DNA from: Thermoflexus hugenholtzii JAD2
GTDB lineage: Bacteria; Chloroflexota; UBA11872; UBA12225
NCBI GenBank assembly: GCA_945907765.1
Contig: CAMDTO010000006.1
Coordinates: 1-47,331 of the forward strand
DNA: 47,331 bases
Direction: 5' to 3'
How positions within the stretch are numbered: the stretch's first letter is position 1; each line of letters opens with the position of its first letter. Of the stretch, positions 17,079-25,640 are shown one piece after another. The notes beneath the pieces are model-generated. The model saw nothing but the letters and a program-made list of their open reading frames with translations. It did not search any database and had not been told where the DNA came from. A program made the position numbers and the translations under genes.

Positions 17079-18836
17079 TTAGCCCACGTGGCTGGCTGGT
17101 CCGGTGGAGTGTGGCGAAGCGGTGTCGGCTCCGTCGACGTGACGTTCGGTGTCTATCGCCGTGATCGCTCGGTCGGCGCTCCAGTGGACCCGCTCCGCTC
17201 CCACTCGTTCCAGGACGCCGGATCGCTCAAGCCGACGCCTCGCTGCGGGTTGCAACCCGACGAGATGGACTGACCCGCCTCCGTGGTCGTGCCGAAGGAT
17301 CGTCTCCTCGATCGCCTGGACACCGACGGCGTCGAGCGTCGGCATGCCTCGGAGGGACAGGATCAGCGAAGTCGACGTTGGCACATCCTCGAGGGCTTCC
17401 AGAAACGTCGAGATATTCCCGAAGTAGAGTGGGCCAGTCACGTACACGACCTCGACGCCCGGATGGTCACCGCGCAACGGCTGTCCACGATCGCTCATGC
17501 GGGCCGCGTCGAATGGCTGCCGGTTGACGTCGATCACGCTGGCCTGGCGCACGAACCACAGGACCGAGACCACCATCCCTATCACCACGGCCTGGGTCAG
17601 GTTGAACACGTAGGTGGCCACCATGGTGACCAGCATCACTGCCACGGCGTGCCAGAGCCGACGGTGCACGAAAAAGCGCATCGTCGCCCAGTCATTCACG
17701 CGCACTGAGGTCACCAGAAGCACCCCGCCCAGGGCGGCCAATGGGACCCGTTCCAAGGCCGGGCCGATCAGCAATGCCGCCGCCAGAAGCACCAACCCGT
17801 GAATGATCGGAACCAAGCGGGTCCGCCCTCCACTTCGGATCGCGACCGATGTCCGCGCCACGGCGGCTGATGCGGGTACCCCGCCGAGGAACGGAATGAT
17901 CAGGTTGCCTAGGCCAAGCGCAATCAACTCCTGATCGTTGTTCATCTTCACGCCAGTCAGGTTTCCCCCGACCCTTCCGCACAGCAGCGACTTGATCGAC
18001 GCAAGGACCGCGATCGACACTGCCGGCGCGACGAGCATCGCGACCCCGTCCAACGTGATCGACGACAGATCCAGGCGGTCCGGAAGGAGAATGGTGCGCG
18101 GAATATGGCCGATCATGTGGACCGGCCAATCGAGCACGTTCGCCACGATTGTGGCGAGGGTAATCCCGAGGAGCGACGCCGGGATGTTCCGGTTCCACCT
18201 CGGGACGGTCACCATGGTGCCGATCACGATGGCGGTGACGACAATCGCATGCCACTCGATGGATCCCAGATGTTCGATGACCGCGATGAGATGCAGGTAC
18301 TGCTGCGGAAAGTTCCCGATCTCCAAGCCGAGCACGGTGTCCAGTTGTCCTGATGCGATCACGAGGGCGATGCCTGACGTGAACCCGACAATCACTGGAC
18401 TGGGGATGAACTGGATCAGGCGTCCCATCCGGAACAGGCCAAGCCCCATGATGATCAGCCCGGCCATCGCCCCGGCCAGCCACATGCCGGGAAGTCCGTA
18501 GGTCGCCGTGATGCCCACCAGGATGGCGGCCATCGCACCGGTCGGTCCCGATACCTGGAAGGGTGCGCCTCCAAGGAGGCCCATGACGAGACCTGAAATG
18601 ATGGCCGTCACAAGTCCGGCAGCGGCCGTTGCGCCCGATGCGACGCCGAACGCAAGGGCGAGGGGCAGGCTGACCGCGCCGACATTGAGGCCCGCCAGCA
18701 CGTCAGCGGTCAGGTGGACACGGCCATACCCGGTGAACTCGCGTCTCCAGAGGCCTACGAGCGCAAGCGAACTTGCTGGACCCGTCCTTCCGGATCGCCG
18801 TGGCGGCGGAGGTGAGGCCACACTGGCAGACGCCAT
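17079..18836 (-). CDS. SulP-family anion transporter with STAS domain
   Basis: This 585-residue membrane transporter belongs to the SLC26/SulP family, which carries sulfate, bicarbonate or other anions. The N-terminal part has about 12 hydrophobic helices with the family motif PFQVSGPTGAMAAIL near residue 95 and GLGNLIIPFLGGVPASAAVARTS (read as LGNLI-PF-GG) near 310. A C-terminal STAS domain (about 455-560) contains MPTLDAVGVQAIEE, the usual loop with the Asp/Ser-Gly position. ATG 18836 is preferred to an upstream in-frame GTG because GGGGAGAGG lies just before it. It converges on the esterase gene. The substrate cannot be assigned; no sulfate or carbonate genes are adjacent. Confidence 0.92.
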   Translation of the reverse strand: MASASVASPPPPRRSGRTGPASSLALVGLWRREFTGYGRVHLTADVLAGLNVGAVSLPLALAFGVASGATAAAGLVTAIISGLVMGLLGGAPFQVSGPTGAMAAILVGITATYGLPGMWLAGAMAGLIIMGLGLFRMGRLIQFIPSPVIVGFTSGIALVIASGQLDTVLGLEIGNFPQQYLHLIAVIEHLGSIEWHAIVVTAIVIGTMVTVPRWNRNIPASLLGITLATIVANVLDWPVHMIGHIPRTILLPDRLDLSSITLDGVAMLVAPAVSIAVLASIKSLLCGRVGGNLTGVKMNNDQELIALGLGNLIIPFLGGVPASAAVARTSVAIRSGGRTRLVPIIHGLVLLAAALLIGPALERVPLAALGGVLLVTSVRVNDWATMRFFVHRRLWHAVAVMLVTMVATYVFNLTQAVVIGMVVSVLWFVRQASVIDVNRQPFDAARMSDRGQPLRGDHPGVEVVYVTGPLYFGNISTFLEALEDVPTSTSLILSLRGMPTLDAVGVQAIEETILRHDHGGGSVHLVGLQPAARRRLERSGVLERVGAERVHWSADRAITAIDTERHVDGADTASPHSTGPASHVG

Positions 18837-19030
18837 CAGCGCCTCTCCCCCCACAGCCGCCGATGCGCGGGAAGGGCAGGTGGTAGGGGCACTCCGTCGA
18901 GGTCACTTCCCCTCGCCCTCTGGGGTGCCAACGGTCCAGCATTGGTCGTGAGGGCCATCATCGTCCTGTCACTTCCGCCCATGCCTGAGCCGCCCGGCGC
19001 ACCAGAGTTGAGCGATTCCGATGGATTGTC

Positions 19031-20536
19031 CTACGTGGACGAGGACGCCGCTCGAACGGTCACGGTGCGCGGTGGACGCACGATAACCGCAACGATGAAT
19101 GCGGCGGCAGCGCACGCCACACTGACCGCGAAAACCGTCTGGAATCCCAGCATCAGTGCAGCCGACGGCGCCTCGAGCTCGGAGACCCCGGCCGGAGCAT
19201 TCGCGAGCACGACGCCGGTCCAGAGGGCACCGGCGGTTGCCTGTCCGAATGACTGGGCGAGGTTGCGGTTGAGGGCGACCATCCCGCCAACCAGGCCATA
19301 GCGTTCCCGCGGGGCACTCTCGTAGATGGCGCTGTTGTTCGGCACCAGGAAGAGCGACTGCCCAATCCCGATCACCAGCAGACTGATGAGCAGGGGCGTC
19401 GTTGTCCCGGTGTCCGGCAGGAAGACCAGTGAAAGCAGTCCCAGTGCGGTCGTGGTTGCCCCGATGCCCGCAAGGGTCCGTACCCCGATGCGGTCCGACA
19501 GGTAGCCGCTGATCGGGGCAATCGCCGCGCTCGTGGCCGGGATCACGATCAGTCTTGCCCCAATCTGGCTGGCCGGCAGGTGCAGGACAAGAGCCAGGTA
19601 GAAAGGCACGAGCAACCCGACCGGTGCGAGCGTGATGAACAGCAGGAAGGCCGATGCCAAGGCAGCGACAAAACCCTTGCTTTGGAAGAGCACCAGATCG
19701 ATCAGTGGGTGCGCCACCCGCCGTTCGACGACGACCAAGGCAACAATTGCGCCCATCCCGATGGCGATCGCACCGATGGTGAGCGGACTTTCCCATCCCC
19801 AGTGGGACCCTTGGGTCACACCCAGAAGCGTCGCGCCCGCACCAGTCACCAAAAGAATTGCCCCGGCAAGATCGAATGGTTGACCTGCCTGCCGTGGCGA
19901 CTTCCCGAGCAATCGCAATCCCATGAAGATCGCCATCATGCTGATCGGGACAGTCACGTAGAAGGCCCAGCGCCAGCCGATGAACTCGGTGATGAACCCG
20001 CCGATGACCGGCCCGGAGAGTAAACCGATGGAGACGACGGAACTCTGCAACCCCAGGGCCCGCCCACGTTCCTTCGCCGGGAATGCCGACGCCACGAGTG
20101 CCCCGGTGTTGGCCTGGATCAATGCGCCGGCAATGCCCTGGACGACCCGTGCAAGGATCAGCCAGTAGACACCGGGCGCGAGCCCACACAGGATTGACGC
20201 CAGTCCGAATGCACCGAACCCGAAGAGGAAGACGTCACGGCGACCGCGCAGGTCGGCAAGCTTGCCAGCCGGAAGCAGGAACCCGGTAACTGAAAGCACG
20301 TAGCCAAGCGACACCCACTGGGTGATGGTCAGCGCCGCGTCGAACTCCCGGGCCAGGGCCGGCAGCGCCACATTGACCACCCCACTGTCCAGGGTGACCA
20401 TGAAAATGCCACTGCCCGAGACAAACAGCACCTTCCACTTGAAGTAGGGGTCATCAGGTGGCGCAATAGGTGAAGTCGGCGGAGCGGACGTGGGGCGAAC
20501 CTGGTTCGCAAGTGCCTCGGGGGATTTCGAACTCAT
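19031..20536 (-). CDS. MFS efflux transporter, DHA2 (14-TM) family
   Basis: This 501-residue drug:proton antiporter is of the EmrB/QacA type. Family marks: motif C-like and D1 segment LDSGVVNVALPALAREF (near 50), motif A GKLADLRGRRDVFLFG (near 90), the RVVQGIAGALIQANTGALVASAFP segment (read as RVVQGIAGAL), motif C GLLSGPVIGGFI, and WRWAFYVTVPI typical of DHA2. Fourteen hydrophobic helices fit the length. The N-terminal 30 residues are Pro-rich and cytoplasmic. A GTG and an ATG follow each other at 20539 and 20536; the ATG is used here. No regulator gene is adjacent. It lies 103 bp downstream of the glutathione peroxidase gene, same strand, and 194 bp upstream of the SulP gene. Confidence 0.92.
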   Translation of the reverse strand: MSSKSPEALANQVRPTSAPPTSPIAPPDDPYFKWKVLFVSGSGIFMVTLDSGVVNVALPALAREFDAALTITQWVSLGYVLSVTGFLLPAGKLADLRGRRDVFLFGFGAFGLASILCGLAPGVYWLILARVVQGIAGALIQANTGALVASAFPAKERGRALGLQSSVVSIGLLSGPVIGGFITEFIGWRWAFYVTVPISMMAIFMGLRLLGKSPRQAGQPFDLAGAILLVTGAGATLLGVTQGSHWGWESPLTIGAIAIGMGAIVALVVVERRVAHPLIDLVLFQSKGFVAALASAFLLFITLAPVGLLVPFYLALVLHLPASQIGARLIVIPATSAAIAPISGYLSDRIGVRTLAGIGATTTALGLLSLVFLPDTGTTTPLLISLLVIGIGQSLFLVPNNSAIYESAPRERYGLVGGMVALNRNLAQSFGQATAGALWTGVVLANAPAGVSELEAPSAALMLGFQTVFAVSVACAAAAFIVAVIVRPPRTVTVRAASSST

Positions 20537-20639
20537 CACGGGATCCGATGCGTCTGCGGTTGTCAGGTTTCAGCGAGCAACGGCCCCTCTCGCGCCGCAA
20601 CGGCATAGGGGTAGGTCATTGGAAACGCCCCGGGGTGCA

Positions 20640-21155
20640 TCAATCGCGCGGGGCAGCTTCCTTGAGGGCTTGGTCGATGGCGTTCCGTATCAGCCGCGAA
20701 TCCGGGTCAGTTGCCGGCGCCCACCGGCCGACCAGTGTCCCGTCGCGGCCGATCAGGAACTTCGCAAAGTTCCACTCAACCTTTCCCGGCTTCAACGGTT
20801 GCGTGGTCAACCAGTGGTAGACCGGATGGATCTCCCGTCCCACGCAGTGCACCTTGTCGAACAGTCGGTAGGTCGCACCGTACTGTCGCCGACAGAACGC
20901 GGCGATTTCCGGCAGGTCACCCGGTTCCTCGTTGGCGAAGTCATTGCAGGGAAACCCGAGAACGCGGAAGCCCTTTGGCCCGTACCGCTTCTCGAGGACG
21001 GCCAGCACACCGTGCTGGGGAGTGTGGCCTCAATAACTCGCCGTGTTGACGATCATCAGGACATCGCCACGGTACGGCGCGAGGGTCGTGGGGTTGCCTT
21101 CGGCATCATTGACCGTGATGCTGTAGATCGTTTCCGGTGTCTTTGGTGCGGGCAT
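20640..21155 (-). CDS. Selenocysteine-containing glutathione peroxidase (in-frame TGA at active site)
   Basis: This gene encodes a 171-residue thiol peroxidase of the glutathione peroxidase family, which reduces hydrogen peroxide and lipid peroxides. The frame from ATG 21155 (AAGGA 8 nt upstream) reads through one TGA at 21030-21032, codon 42. The context there, NTASY-U-GHTPQH, is exactly the family active site (usual form NVASxCGxTxQ). The rest is complete: FPCNDF (68-73), WNF (128-130), with a normal TGA stop at 20640. A perfect hairpin with GGU loop starts 11 nt after the TGA. The family residue Gln in FPCNQF is Asp here (D72), which is unusual. Gene callers would start at 21008 and lose the active site. 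The alternative is a nonsense pseudogene, but the intact flanks and the hairpin argue against it. Confidence 0.85.
21002..21018 (-). promoter_or_regulatory. Candidate bacterial SECIS hairpin
   Basis: On the minus strand CCAGCAC (21018-21012), GGT (21011-21009) and GTGCTGG (21008-21002) form a perfect 7-bp stem with a three-base GGU loop. The loop starts 18 nt after the in-frame TGA, the same spacing region as the SelB-binding loop of Escherichia coli fdhF, which also has GGU in the loop. It lies inside the coding sequence, as bacterial SECIS elements do. The bulged U seen in the E. coli element is not obvious. Confidence 0.75.
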
Positions 21156-21182
21156 TGTCGGTGTCCTTCATCGGGGAATTCC

Positions 21183-21202
21183 CCTTTCCCGCTTGGGAAA
21201 GG
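21183..21202. repeat. Perfect hairpin, REP-like palindrome
   Basis: CCTTTCCC and GGGAAAGG form an 8-bp stem with loop GCTT, between the sugar isomerase stop and the peroxidase start. It is preceded by the palindrome GGGGAATTCCCC. The core ATTCCCCTTTCCCG resembles ATTCCCCTCTCCCG at 27885, so both may be copies of a dispersed palindromic element. No T-run follows on the minus strand, so a terminator role is doubtful. Confidence 0.55.
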
Positions 21203-21273
21203 AGTGGGGTCATGGAGCGGAGATGGGCTGATAGGGGGTCTTCAATTGGACCGGGTATCGGCAGGCTACGTTC

Positions 21274-22125
21274 TCACGCAACTGGCGCGAACGTGACCCC
21301 ACCCCGCTTGGCTGCATCGGTCAGCGTGCGGTAACTCCGGGCGGCGACCTCTGCGGGATCGTAGCCCGGCCGGTTCTGCACCATCTTGCTGATCTCGACG
21401 GTGATTGCCCCGTCGTAGCCAGCCTTCTCGATCGCTGGCAGGTACGCCGCGTAGTCGAATGTTCCCTCGCCGGGCACAAGGAACTCGAACCCCGGCGCAA
21501 TGCCACGCTGGTCCTTCATGTGGGTATGCACCGCGTATCGGGTCAGCTGGGGGACATATGTATGGAAATCACAGCCCATCACTTCAAAGTGGCTGTTGTC
21601 GAAATTCAAGCGGAAGTTCGGTGAGTCCACGGCGTCCAGGACCCACTGCACGCGGTCCGGCAGGTCTAGTGCCTGCCCGACGTGCGGTTCCAATGCGACG
21701 ATCACGCCAAGGTGCGCCCCGGCACGCGCCAGTTCCGCGAAATTGTCGGCAATCTGTTGCCGGTGGGTACCGAACTGTTCCGGGAGGCCGAATCCCATGG
21801 TCACCACACACGGCGGCCCAGACGGTCCTGCCAGGCGTACGGCGAGTTCCATGCCGGCGATCACCCGGGCGCACGCATGGGCACGCACCGCCGGGTCGGT
21901 CTCAAGCAGGTTCCCGTGGCAGGCGATTGACGGCAATTCCAATCCGGACTCGTCAAGCGCGCGCCTGATATCCCGCACCTCGGTATCCGTCACCGTCATC
22001 GGGTTGAGGGCATCCGTATCCCCGCCGACCAATTCGATCGAGTGATAGCCCAATCCATGCACCAGCGATATCTGGTCCCGAACCGGCATCGTCGACATCG
22101 CCCACGCACTGAATCCCAGACGCAT
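21274..22125 (-). CDS. Sugar phosphate isomerase/epimerase-like TIM-barrel protein
   Basis: This 283-residue protein is of the xylose isomerase-like/AP endonuclease 2 superfamily. The barrel is complete from MRLGFSAWAMSTMPV to the last strand ITVEISKMV. The four usual metal ligands are visible in order: Glu in IVALEPHVG, Asp in LNFDNSHFEV, His in VHTHMKDQRG, and Glu in TVEIS. Relatives include sugar isomerases, epimerases and inosose dehydratase; the reaction is not assignable from the sequence. ATG 22125 is preferred to GTG 22131 because GAGG then has a 6-nt spacing. It is the first gene of a minus-strand run with the peroxidase, MFS and SulP genes, and is divergent from the copper operon. 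Confidence 0.85.
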   Translation of the reverse strand: MRLGFSAWAMSTMPVRDQISLVHGLGYHSIELVGGDTDALNPMTVTDTEVRDIRRALDESGLELPSIACHGNLLETDPAVRAHACARVIAGMELAVRLAGPSGPPCVVTMGFGLPEQFGTHRQQIADNFAELARAGAHLGVIVALEPHVGQALDLPDRVQWVLDAVDSPNFRLNFDNSHFEVMGCDFHTYVPQLTRYAVHTHMKDQRGIAPGFEFLVPGEGTFDYAAYLPAIEKAGYDGAITVEISKMVQNRPGYDPAEVAARSYRTLTDAAKRGGVTFAPVA

Positions 22126-22206
22126 TGTCACCCTCGCTTCATTCGTACGCAGTCACGATACCGCCGCACGGGGTCCCGCGTCGCCCATTCCCCCGATCCG
22201 GGTTTT

Positions 22207-22231
22207 ACCCCTCCCCCAGGGGGGTAGGGGT
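22207..22231 (+). promoter_or_regulatory. GC-rich palindromic operator, probable CsoR box
   Basis: ACCCCT and AGGGGT form outer arms around CCCCCAGGGGGGT, giving a nearly perfect palindrome of 25 bp. Known CsoR operators in Mycobacterium and Bacillus are G-tract inverted repeats of the form TACCCCxxxxGGGGTA. This site lies about 75-95 bp before the csoR start at 22304, as expected for autorepression of the copper operon. The match is by inspection. Confidence 0.65.
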
Positions 22232-22303
22232 TGTGGTACGTTTGCCATGGCGTCGCTTTCCGTCCGGGGTGCTGGCGCAACGCGCCGAGAACGAGAGAAC
22301 ACC

Positions 22304-22702
22304 GTGGCTACACCAAACCGCCGCTCCCATGTCCTGAACCGCTTGAAGAGCATCGACGGTCACCTCCGGGGGGTGATGCGCATGGTTGAGGACGATGCGT
22401 ACTGCATCGATGTCATCCAGCAGTTGCAGGCGGTTCAGGGTGCGGTCGGACGTGTCGCTTCGGTCTTGCTGGAAGACCATCTCCAGACCTGCGTCACCCA
22501 TGCCATCCAGGGAAACGACAGCGACGAGCGGACGCGTGTCATCGGAGAACTCCTTCGATTGTTCGACGCCGGTGCACGTACCACCAGTGACGAAGTGTCG
22601 CCTGGCGCCGACGCCACGATTGCGAACGGGGAGGTTGGTGGCCCCTTCCAGCATGCGTCCGCGTCTCCCGCCGTCCCCGCCGGGGCCCGGATACCGCGAT
22701 GA
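22304..22702 (+). CDS. csoR: Copper-sensing repressor, CsoR/DUF156 family
   Basis: This 132-residue all-helical DNA-binding repressor releases the copper operon when Cu(I) binds. The C-H-C ligand set is complete: C34 in DDAYCIDV, H59 in LLEDHL, and C63 in LQTC. The N-terminal segment [20 protein letters not shown] is the family's basic helix. About 45 residues of Asp/Ala/Gly-rich tail after residue 90 extend beyond the short CsoR core. GTG 22304 is preferred (GAGAG upstream) because the family starts here; an ATG at 22247 would place the start 16 bp from the operator. Its stop overlaps the ATG of the copA gene (ATGA at 22699), so the two are translationally coupled. Confidence 0.93.
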   Translation: MATPNRRSHVLNRLKSIDGHLRGVMRMVEDDAYCIDVIQQLQAVQGAVGRVASVLLEDHLQTCVTHAIQGNDSDERTRVIGELLRLFDAGARTTSDEVSPGADATIANGEVGGPFQHASASPAVPAGARIPR

Positions 22703-25575
22703 CCGTTGACGCACCCCACACCACGCAATCACCCGGTGAGCACGAGTCGCTTCGAGTATCCCCACCGCGCGAAACCCATGAGCTCGCATCAGGCGAAGTG
22801 ATCCTCCAGATCACGGGCATGACCTGCGCGTCGTGCGTACGCCGGGTGGAAAAGGCGACCCTGAAAGTCCCCGGGATCGTTGAAGCGTCCGTCAACCTTG
22901 CCACGGAGCGCGCGCGCATCCGGTTCGCGGACGGCGTTGTCCTTGACGCCGCCGTTCTGCTCGATGCCGTCCGCCGTGCGGGGTACGACGCGCACGTCGT
23001 ACCCGACCACGTGCAGCAAACCGTGGTCGTGCAGGATTCCCCCGACACCGCAATTGAGATTGCCGGTGGGTCCGGCGCGGGCGAACTTGCCTCGCGGGCC
23101 GGCATCGGTCTTGCTGCGTATTCCCTCGTGACCTCTGGCGTCATCATGTCCCTGATGTTCTGGCCGGGAGCTGCTAGGGGGTGGCCCAACCTTCCGGTCT
23201 CCATGCAGGTTCTCCATTGGACCTTGCTCGCGATGGCGACACCGGTCCAGTTCTGGGCGGGTGCCGGTTTCTACCGGAGTGCTTGGAACGCCCTGCGTCA
23301 CGGGTCGGCGAACATGCACTCGCTCGTCGCTGTCGGAACGACGGCGGCGTATGCGTGGAGTGCCGTCGTCACCGTCTTCCCCGACTGGTTTGCGGGATCC
23401 GGTGTCGCCGCTGAAACATGGTTCGATACGTCGACCGTGATCATCGGGCTCATCCTGGCCGGGCGGTACCTCGAGGACCGCGCGCGTCGCCAGACTGGTC
23501 TCGCAATTGGCAAGCTGCTGTCCCTGCAACCACCTGAAGCGATCCTGTTGGATGGTGCGATCGAACGCCGGGTTGCCGTTGCCACCGTCCGGGTAGGGGA
23601 CCTCCTGCGAGTCCGGCCCGGGTCTCGCGTCCCGGTCGATGGCACGGTACTTGAGGGCCGTTCCAGCGTGGACGAATCGATGCTGACTGGCGAAAGCATG
23701 CCGGTCTCCCGCGCGGCGGGCGGTCAGGTGATTGGTGCCACGCTCAATGGGACGGGCAGCTTTGTCATGCAGGCCACTCGCGTCGGGCGCGATACGACGC
23801 TCGCCCAGGTCGTCCGCCTCGTTGAGGACGCCCAAGCCTCCAAGGCACCTGTCCAGCGCCTCGCCGACCGGGTCGCAGAGGTCTTTGTACCGGTCGTGTT
23901 CATCCTCGCCGCGGTGACGTTCGTTCTCTGGTGGTTCCTCGGGCCGGAACCCCGGATCGGGCACGCGCTCTCCTCCCTGATCGCCGTCCTGATCATCGCC
24001 TGTCCGTGTGCGATGGGCCTTGCCACGCCAACAGCCATCATCGTCGCTACTGGCGAAGGGGCCTCGCGAGGTGTCCTGATCCGTGGGGGTGATGCCCTGG
24101 AGCGCGCTGGCCTCGTCAAGACCGTTGTCCTCGACAAGACAGGAACGCTCACGACGGGGCATCCCGCGCTGACCGATCTCTGGCTTGATCCTGCCTTTCC
24201 GGGTGCTGGTGCAAGTGCGACGAGGACCACGATCCTCCGTCTGGTCGCCGGTGCCGAACGCCAATCGGAACATCCGCTTGGCGAGGCGATCGTCCGCGCC
24301 GCCCGGGCCGAGGGCATCGACATTCCGGAACCCGTGCAGTTCTCGTCGGTGCCCGGAAGAGGACTGGAGGCCACGGTAGACGGTCGGCATCTCATCATCG
24401 GATCGGCTGATCACCTTGGGTCGCATGGCATTCCGGTTGGATCGTTGCTTGCGGAAGCGGCGTCGGTCTCCCGGTGTGGACGCACCGCAATCCTTGTCGC
24501 CATCGACGGCCTCCCCGCTGCGGTATTCGGCGTCGCGGACACCTTGAAGCCCACATCGGTCGCGGCGGTTGAGGCATTTCGTTCCCTCGGTCTTGATGTC
24601 TGGATGCTGACCGGAGACAGTGCGGCGACGGCAGCGGCGATTGCCCTCGAGGCCGGGATTGCCATGGACCGTGTCATCTCGGGCGTATTGCCAAGCGGCA
24701 AGGCGGACGCGATTGCCCGGCTTCAGGCCGGTGGCAACATCGTCGCGATGGTCGGGGATGGCGTCAATGACGCACCCGCGCTTGCCCGTGCTGACCTTGG
24801 CGTCGCTGTCGGGACGGGCACCGACGTCGCGATTGCCGCCTCAGACATCACGCTTGTCGGTGGCGATCTCAACGGCGTCGTCGAAGCGATCCGGCTGAGC
24901 CGCCAAACCGTCACGGTCATCAAGCAGAACCTTTTCTGGGCGTTTGCCTACAACCTGATCCTGATCCCCGTGGCGATGGGGGTGCTGTATCCCTTCACCG
25001 GCACGATCCTGAACCCCGGCCTTGCTGCCGGTGCGATGGCGCTGTCAAGCGTCTCGGTGATCACCAACTCGCTTCGGCTCCGTCGCGGGTCTCGCCCAGC
25101 CGATCCGGTCGTCCCTGCAAGGACCCGTCTTCTGGCTACGGCGGGCGCACTCGGTATCGTCATCGGTGGCGCTGGTCTCGGGCTTGCCATCCAGTCAATC
25201 GGATTGAAGGCACCGGCGAAACTTGATCCGGTCGCGATTGCCGTGGTTGCGCGCGACGGGGCCTTTTCACCAACGTCAATGCGCCTGACTGTCGGGCAAC
25301 CGGTCACGATCAGTTTCGAGAACCGTGGAAGCACGGCGCACGACCTCACGGTGCTTGGTGGTATCCGGGTCAGTGACCTGGTGGTGACCGATGCCATGGC
25401 CGGGGCTGCCCATGTGATGGGTGGAACCAATCCGGTCAGGGTCGCTGCAAGTCCGGGAAAGACCGGCACGATTGCGTTCGTCCCCGTCAGTGCCGGTGTC
25501 TACCCCCTGATGTGCACCGAGGCAGGGCAGAAGGAGGCCGGCATGGTCGCCGCCCTCACCGTGGTCGCCAAATGA
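22699..25575 (+). CDS. copA: Cu(I) P1B-ATPase fused to a C-terminal cupredoxin domain
   Basis: This 958-residue copper exporter has an N-terminal HMA domain with CxxC at C43 and C46, a membrane core with the CPC metal site (C435, P436, C437), the phosphorylation motif DKTGT (D479), TGES in the actuator domain, the HP motif in SEHPLGEA, and [10 protein letters not shown]. Unlike CopA from model bacteria, the last ATPase helix is followed by one more hydrophobic helix (about 810-832) and a cupredoxin-like domain (about 843-958): [14 protein letters not shown]881 in TAHDL, C939 in PLMCTEAG, and M949. The extra helix should place this domain outside the membrane, where it could receive exported copper. 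The fourth type-1 ligand is Q944 instead of His. It is co-transcribed with csoR, the cupredoxin gene and copZ. Confidence 0.95.
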   Translation: MTVDAPHTTQSPGEHESLRVSPPRETHELASGEVILQITGMTCASCVRRVEKATLKVPGIVEASVNLATERARIRFADGVVLDAAVLLDAVRRAGYDAHVVPDHVQQTVVVQDSPDTAIEIAGGSGAGELASRAGIGLAAYSLVTSGVIMSLMFWPGAARGWPNLPVSMQVLHWTLLAMATPVQFWAGAGFYRSAWNALRHGSANMHSLVAVGTTAAYAWSAVVTVFPDWFAGSGVAAETWFDTSTVIIGLILAGRYLEDRARRQTGLAIGKLLSLQPPEAILLDGAIERRVAVATVRVGDLLRVRPGSRVPVDGTVLEGRSSVDESMLTGESMPVSRAAGGQVIGATLNGTGSFVMQATRVGRDTTLAQVVRLVEDAQASKAPVQRLADRVAEVFVPVVFILAAVTFVLWWFLGPEPRIGHALSSLIAVLIIACPCAMGLATPTAIIVATGEGASRGVLIRGGDALERAGLVKTVVLDKTGTLTTGHPALTDLWLDPAFPGAGASATRTTILRLVAGAERQSEHPLGEAIVRAARAEGIDIPEPVQFSSVPGRGLEATVDGRHLIIGSADHLGSHGIPVGSLLAEAASVSRCGRTAILVAIDGLPAAVFGVADTLKPTSVAAVEAFRSLGLDVWMLTGDSAATAAAIALEAGIAMDRVISGVLPSGKADAIARLQAGGNIVAMVGDGVNDAPALARADLGVAVGTGTDVAIAASDITLVGGDLNGVVEAIRLSRQTVTVIKQNLFWAFAYNLILIPVAMGVLYPFTGTILNPGLAAGAMALSSVSVITNSLRLRRGSRPADPVVPARTRLLATAGALGIVIGGAGLGLAIQSIGLKAPAKLDPVAIAVVARDGAFSPTSMRLTVGQPVTISFENRGSTAHDLTVLGGIRVSDLVVTDAMAGAAHVMGGTNPVRVAASPGKTGTIAFVPVSAGVYPLMCTEAGQKEAGMVAALTVVAK

Positions 25576-25640
25576 CCAATCGCCGCGGATTGCGTTGGAA
25601 ACCCCTCTCGTCCGGACGGTGAACTTTGAAAGGTGGAACT

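Noticed and set aside
21030-21032. TGA in the peroxidase read as a nonsense mutation or sequencing error
   Set aside because: It falls exactly at the catalytic position, both flanks are intact, and a GGU-loop hairpin follows at the SelB distance. A simple mutation remains possible but is less likely.
22247-22303. Upstream ATG as the csoR start
   Set aside because: It would add 19 residues not present in the family and lies 16 bp from the operator. GTG 22304 fits the family start.
22789-24426. Long minus-strand open frame (545 codons) opposite copA
   Set aside because: It is the mirror of the copper ATPase frame. High GC makes stops rare on the opposite strand. It has no family similarity and no ribosome site.
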